From: Acidobacteriota bacterium | GTDB lineage: Bacteria > Acidobacteriota > Terriglobia > Bryobacterales > Bryobacteraceae | DNA: 57,717 nucleotides | Direction of reading: 5' to 3' | Assembly (NCBI GenBank): GCA_016213775.1 | Contig: JACQZR010000113.1 | Span: forward strand, 1-57,717 | In this document: piece after piece, positions 56,647 through 57,717 of the stretch | How positions within the stretch are numbered: the stretch's first letter is position 1 | How the letters are laid out: each line of letters opens with the position of its first letter | Notes under the pieces: model-generated | The model's database searches: none | Told to the model about the DNA's origin: nothing | Seen by the model: only the letters and a program-made list of their open reading frames with translations | Program-made: the position numbers and the translations under genes

Positions 56647-57717
56647 CTATGGAAACAGCGGATCAACCTTGACGATCGCCGTCCCCCAGTTCGCGAGCAG
56701 GGTTCGAGGCAGACTCGGGATGTATTCCGTCGACAGCCAGATGGCGCCCGAACTGTCCGCAACGGCGCTCGAGTAGTCTCCCCACCGAGCCACCCGGCCG
56801 CCGAATACGCCGTATCCCGTGAAGCCATCCTCTGGTCCAGCGCCAGCACGGGCAATCTTCACTGGCCCAGCCCCAGCCACCGCATCCAGTCCCAAATAGG
56901 CCGCCGACGGGAAGTAGTCCTCTCCGATGACGGTGAACGTCATCACGCCCTTCCCGGCACTGTTCACGCCAATCGCCGGATACGCGACGTTATTGCGGTT
57001 CAAGGCAACGTACCCTTGCTTCACAAGGGCCCCATGCAAACTCGCCCCTGTCCCTGTGGGTTGCACGACAAACCAGGCGATACCCGCTCGCACGGGACCA
57101 TTTTCTGGCTTCACAACCGTGGTGAGCGCGCTCCAGAGCTTCCCGTCAGCATAAACCGTCTGCTGCATGCGGTCGTCATTGGACGCCACCAACGCCAGGT
57201 GCTCCTGCACGCGCCTTCCGGTGACTCCGCCGGCAGCAATGAAGTCCGCCAGAGGAAGCGGACCACTGCGTTGCTGCATGTTGGGAGGCTGGCCATACAC
57301 CTGGCTGTCGAGCACCTTGCTCGTCAGCGTGAGGCTCGGCGAGGCGGTGTTCAGACTGGCCGTGCCTGCCAGTTCCCAGAGTGCGATGCGGTTGTCCAGA
57401 GTGCCGGTGAAATCCAAAGCGCTGAGGAAGTACTCGACGCCCGGCGCCTGGGGTCCGCCGGGAGGCGCGACGGCCGGCTGCAAGGAGTAGGCCGGCCCTT
57501 CGGCAAGGCCCAGACCGTCGAAAACGACCATCGGGTGGCTGAGCGTGCCCGAGACCAGATCTGCCTTCGAAATGGCGTAAACCTGGGCGCCGTTGAACCC
57601 CCCAACGAAAATCGGGAACTCGTTGGTCGAGATGTAGAAGCCGTTGGTGTCAGCGCCTATCAAAGGTTGGTCGCCAAAGCACGGGCACCGCGGGTGATTG
57701 GGAAGTGCTCCGGTACC
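56647..57717 (-). CDS. Hypothetical protein, 5' end beyond the window
   Basis: The frame is open to the right edge, so the visible 356 codons lack the start. It begins ALPNHPRCPCFGDQPLIGADTNGFYISTNEF and continues with beta-rich, propeller-like segments (GFNGAQVYAISKADL, VYADGKLWSALTT, DYSSAVADSSGAIWLSTEYIP). The repeated D-G-x-[IL]-W pattern fits a secreted beta-propeller. I recognise similar uncharacterised proteins from acidobacteria but no function. The stop is followed by the gene-fragment region. Confidence 0.7.
   Translation of the reverse strand, partial: GTGALPNHPRCPCFGDQPLIGADTNGFYISTNEFPIFVGGFNGAQVYAISKADLVSGTLSHPMVVFDGLGLAEGPAYSLQPAVAPPGGPQAPGVEYFLSALDFTGTLDNRIALWELAGTASLNTASPSLTLTSKVLDSQVYGQPPNMQQRSGPLPLADFIAAGGVTGRRVQEHLALVASNDDRMQQTVYADGKLWSALTTVVKPENGPVRAGIAWFVVQPTGTGASLHGALVKQGYVALNRNNVAYPAIGVNSAGKGVMTFTVIGEDYFPSAAYLGLDAVAGAGPVKIARAGAGPEDGFTGYGVFGGRVARWGDYSSAVADSSGAIWLSTEYIPSLPRTLLANWGTAIVKVDPLFP

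Overview
The window looks like a chromosome segment of an Acidobacteriota bacterium of the Bryobacteraceae / 'Candidatus Solibacter' type. This is inferred from content, not from a search: GC-rich coding DNA, an Oar-like TonB-dependent receptor with an N-terminal carboxypeptidase-regulatory domain, Tat-exported DUF1501/DUF1552 proteins beside c-type-cytochrome-like DUF1549 and DUF1592 proteins, a short ECF sigma factor in front of a transmembrane Ser/Thr kinase with TPRs, a PEP-CTERM protein, and many exported sugar-phosphate-isomerase-like and metal-dependent hydrolases.

Layout. 0-2.2 kb: a damaged NUC1-type nuclease gene cut by the window edge, an exported fumarylacetoacetate-hydrolase-family protein, a lone Roadblock protein and tRNA-Gly(CCC). 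2.3-9.8 kb: a tightly packed four-gene operon (DUF1501, PPC-domain protein, DUF1549/DUF1553 protein, cytochrome-WD40 protein). 9.8-17 kb: a 919-residue subtilisin with a large unrecognised C-terminal half, a DUF4160/DUF2442 gene pair, a bidirectional terminator and an Oar-like outer-membrane receptor. 17.3-27.2 kb: degradation and housekeeping genes (TIM-barrel isomerase, SppA, GH44-PKD-PKD-CBM2 glucanase, GH127 arabinofuranosidase, dimethylformamidase-like protein, creatininase-family amidase). 27.3-28.8 kb: a PEP-CTERM gene split twice by IS200-like elements. 28.8-40 kb: MFS transporter, UxuA-like protein, glycosyltransferase, histone-H1-like protein, a second cytochrome-like operon (DUF1592 + DUF1552), ankyrin protein, purA. 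40-44.5 kb: a secreted protein divergent from an ECF sigma/kinase pair. 44.7-47.4 kb: a decayed integrase-type element and a membrane gene broken by an in-frame stop. 47.4-57.7 kb: phosphotriesterase-family protein, guaA, rnc with two TPR genes, a LolA-like protein, an SMP-30 protein, then a stack of unrelated gene fragments and one partial gene.

How parts fit together. The two cytochrome-like operons plausibly make exported complexes of unknown substrate. The glycoside hydrolases, receptor and hexuronate-type genes suggest polysaccharide use. The strongest direct observations concern mobile DNA. Two IS200-like insertions both sit immediately 3' of GATAAC, and removing both restores an in-frame PEP-CTERM gene. 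The transposase ribosome-binding site can be masked by a hairpin. A three-fragment gene graveyard near the right end carries a palindromic insertion. I found no CRISPR array, riboswitch or complete prophage. Nothing here proves a wholly new defence or metabolic system; the best leads are listed under findings.
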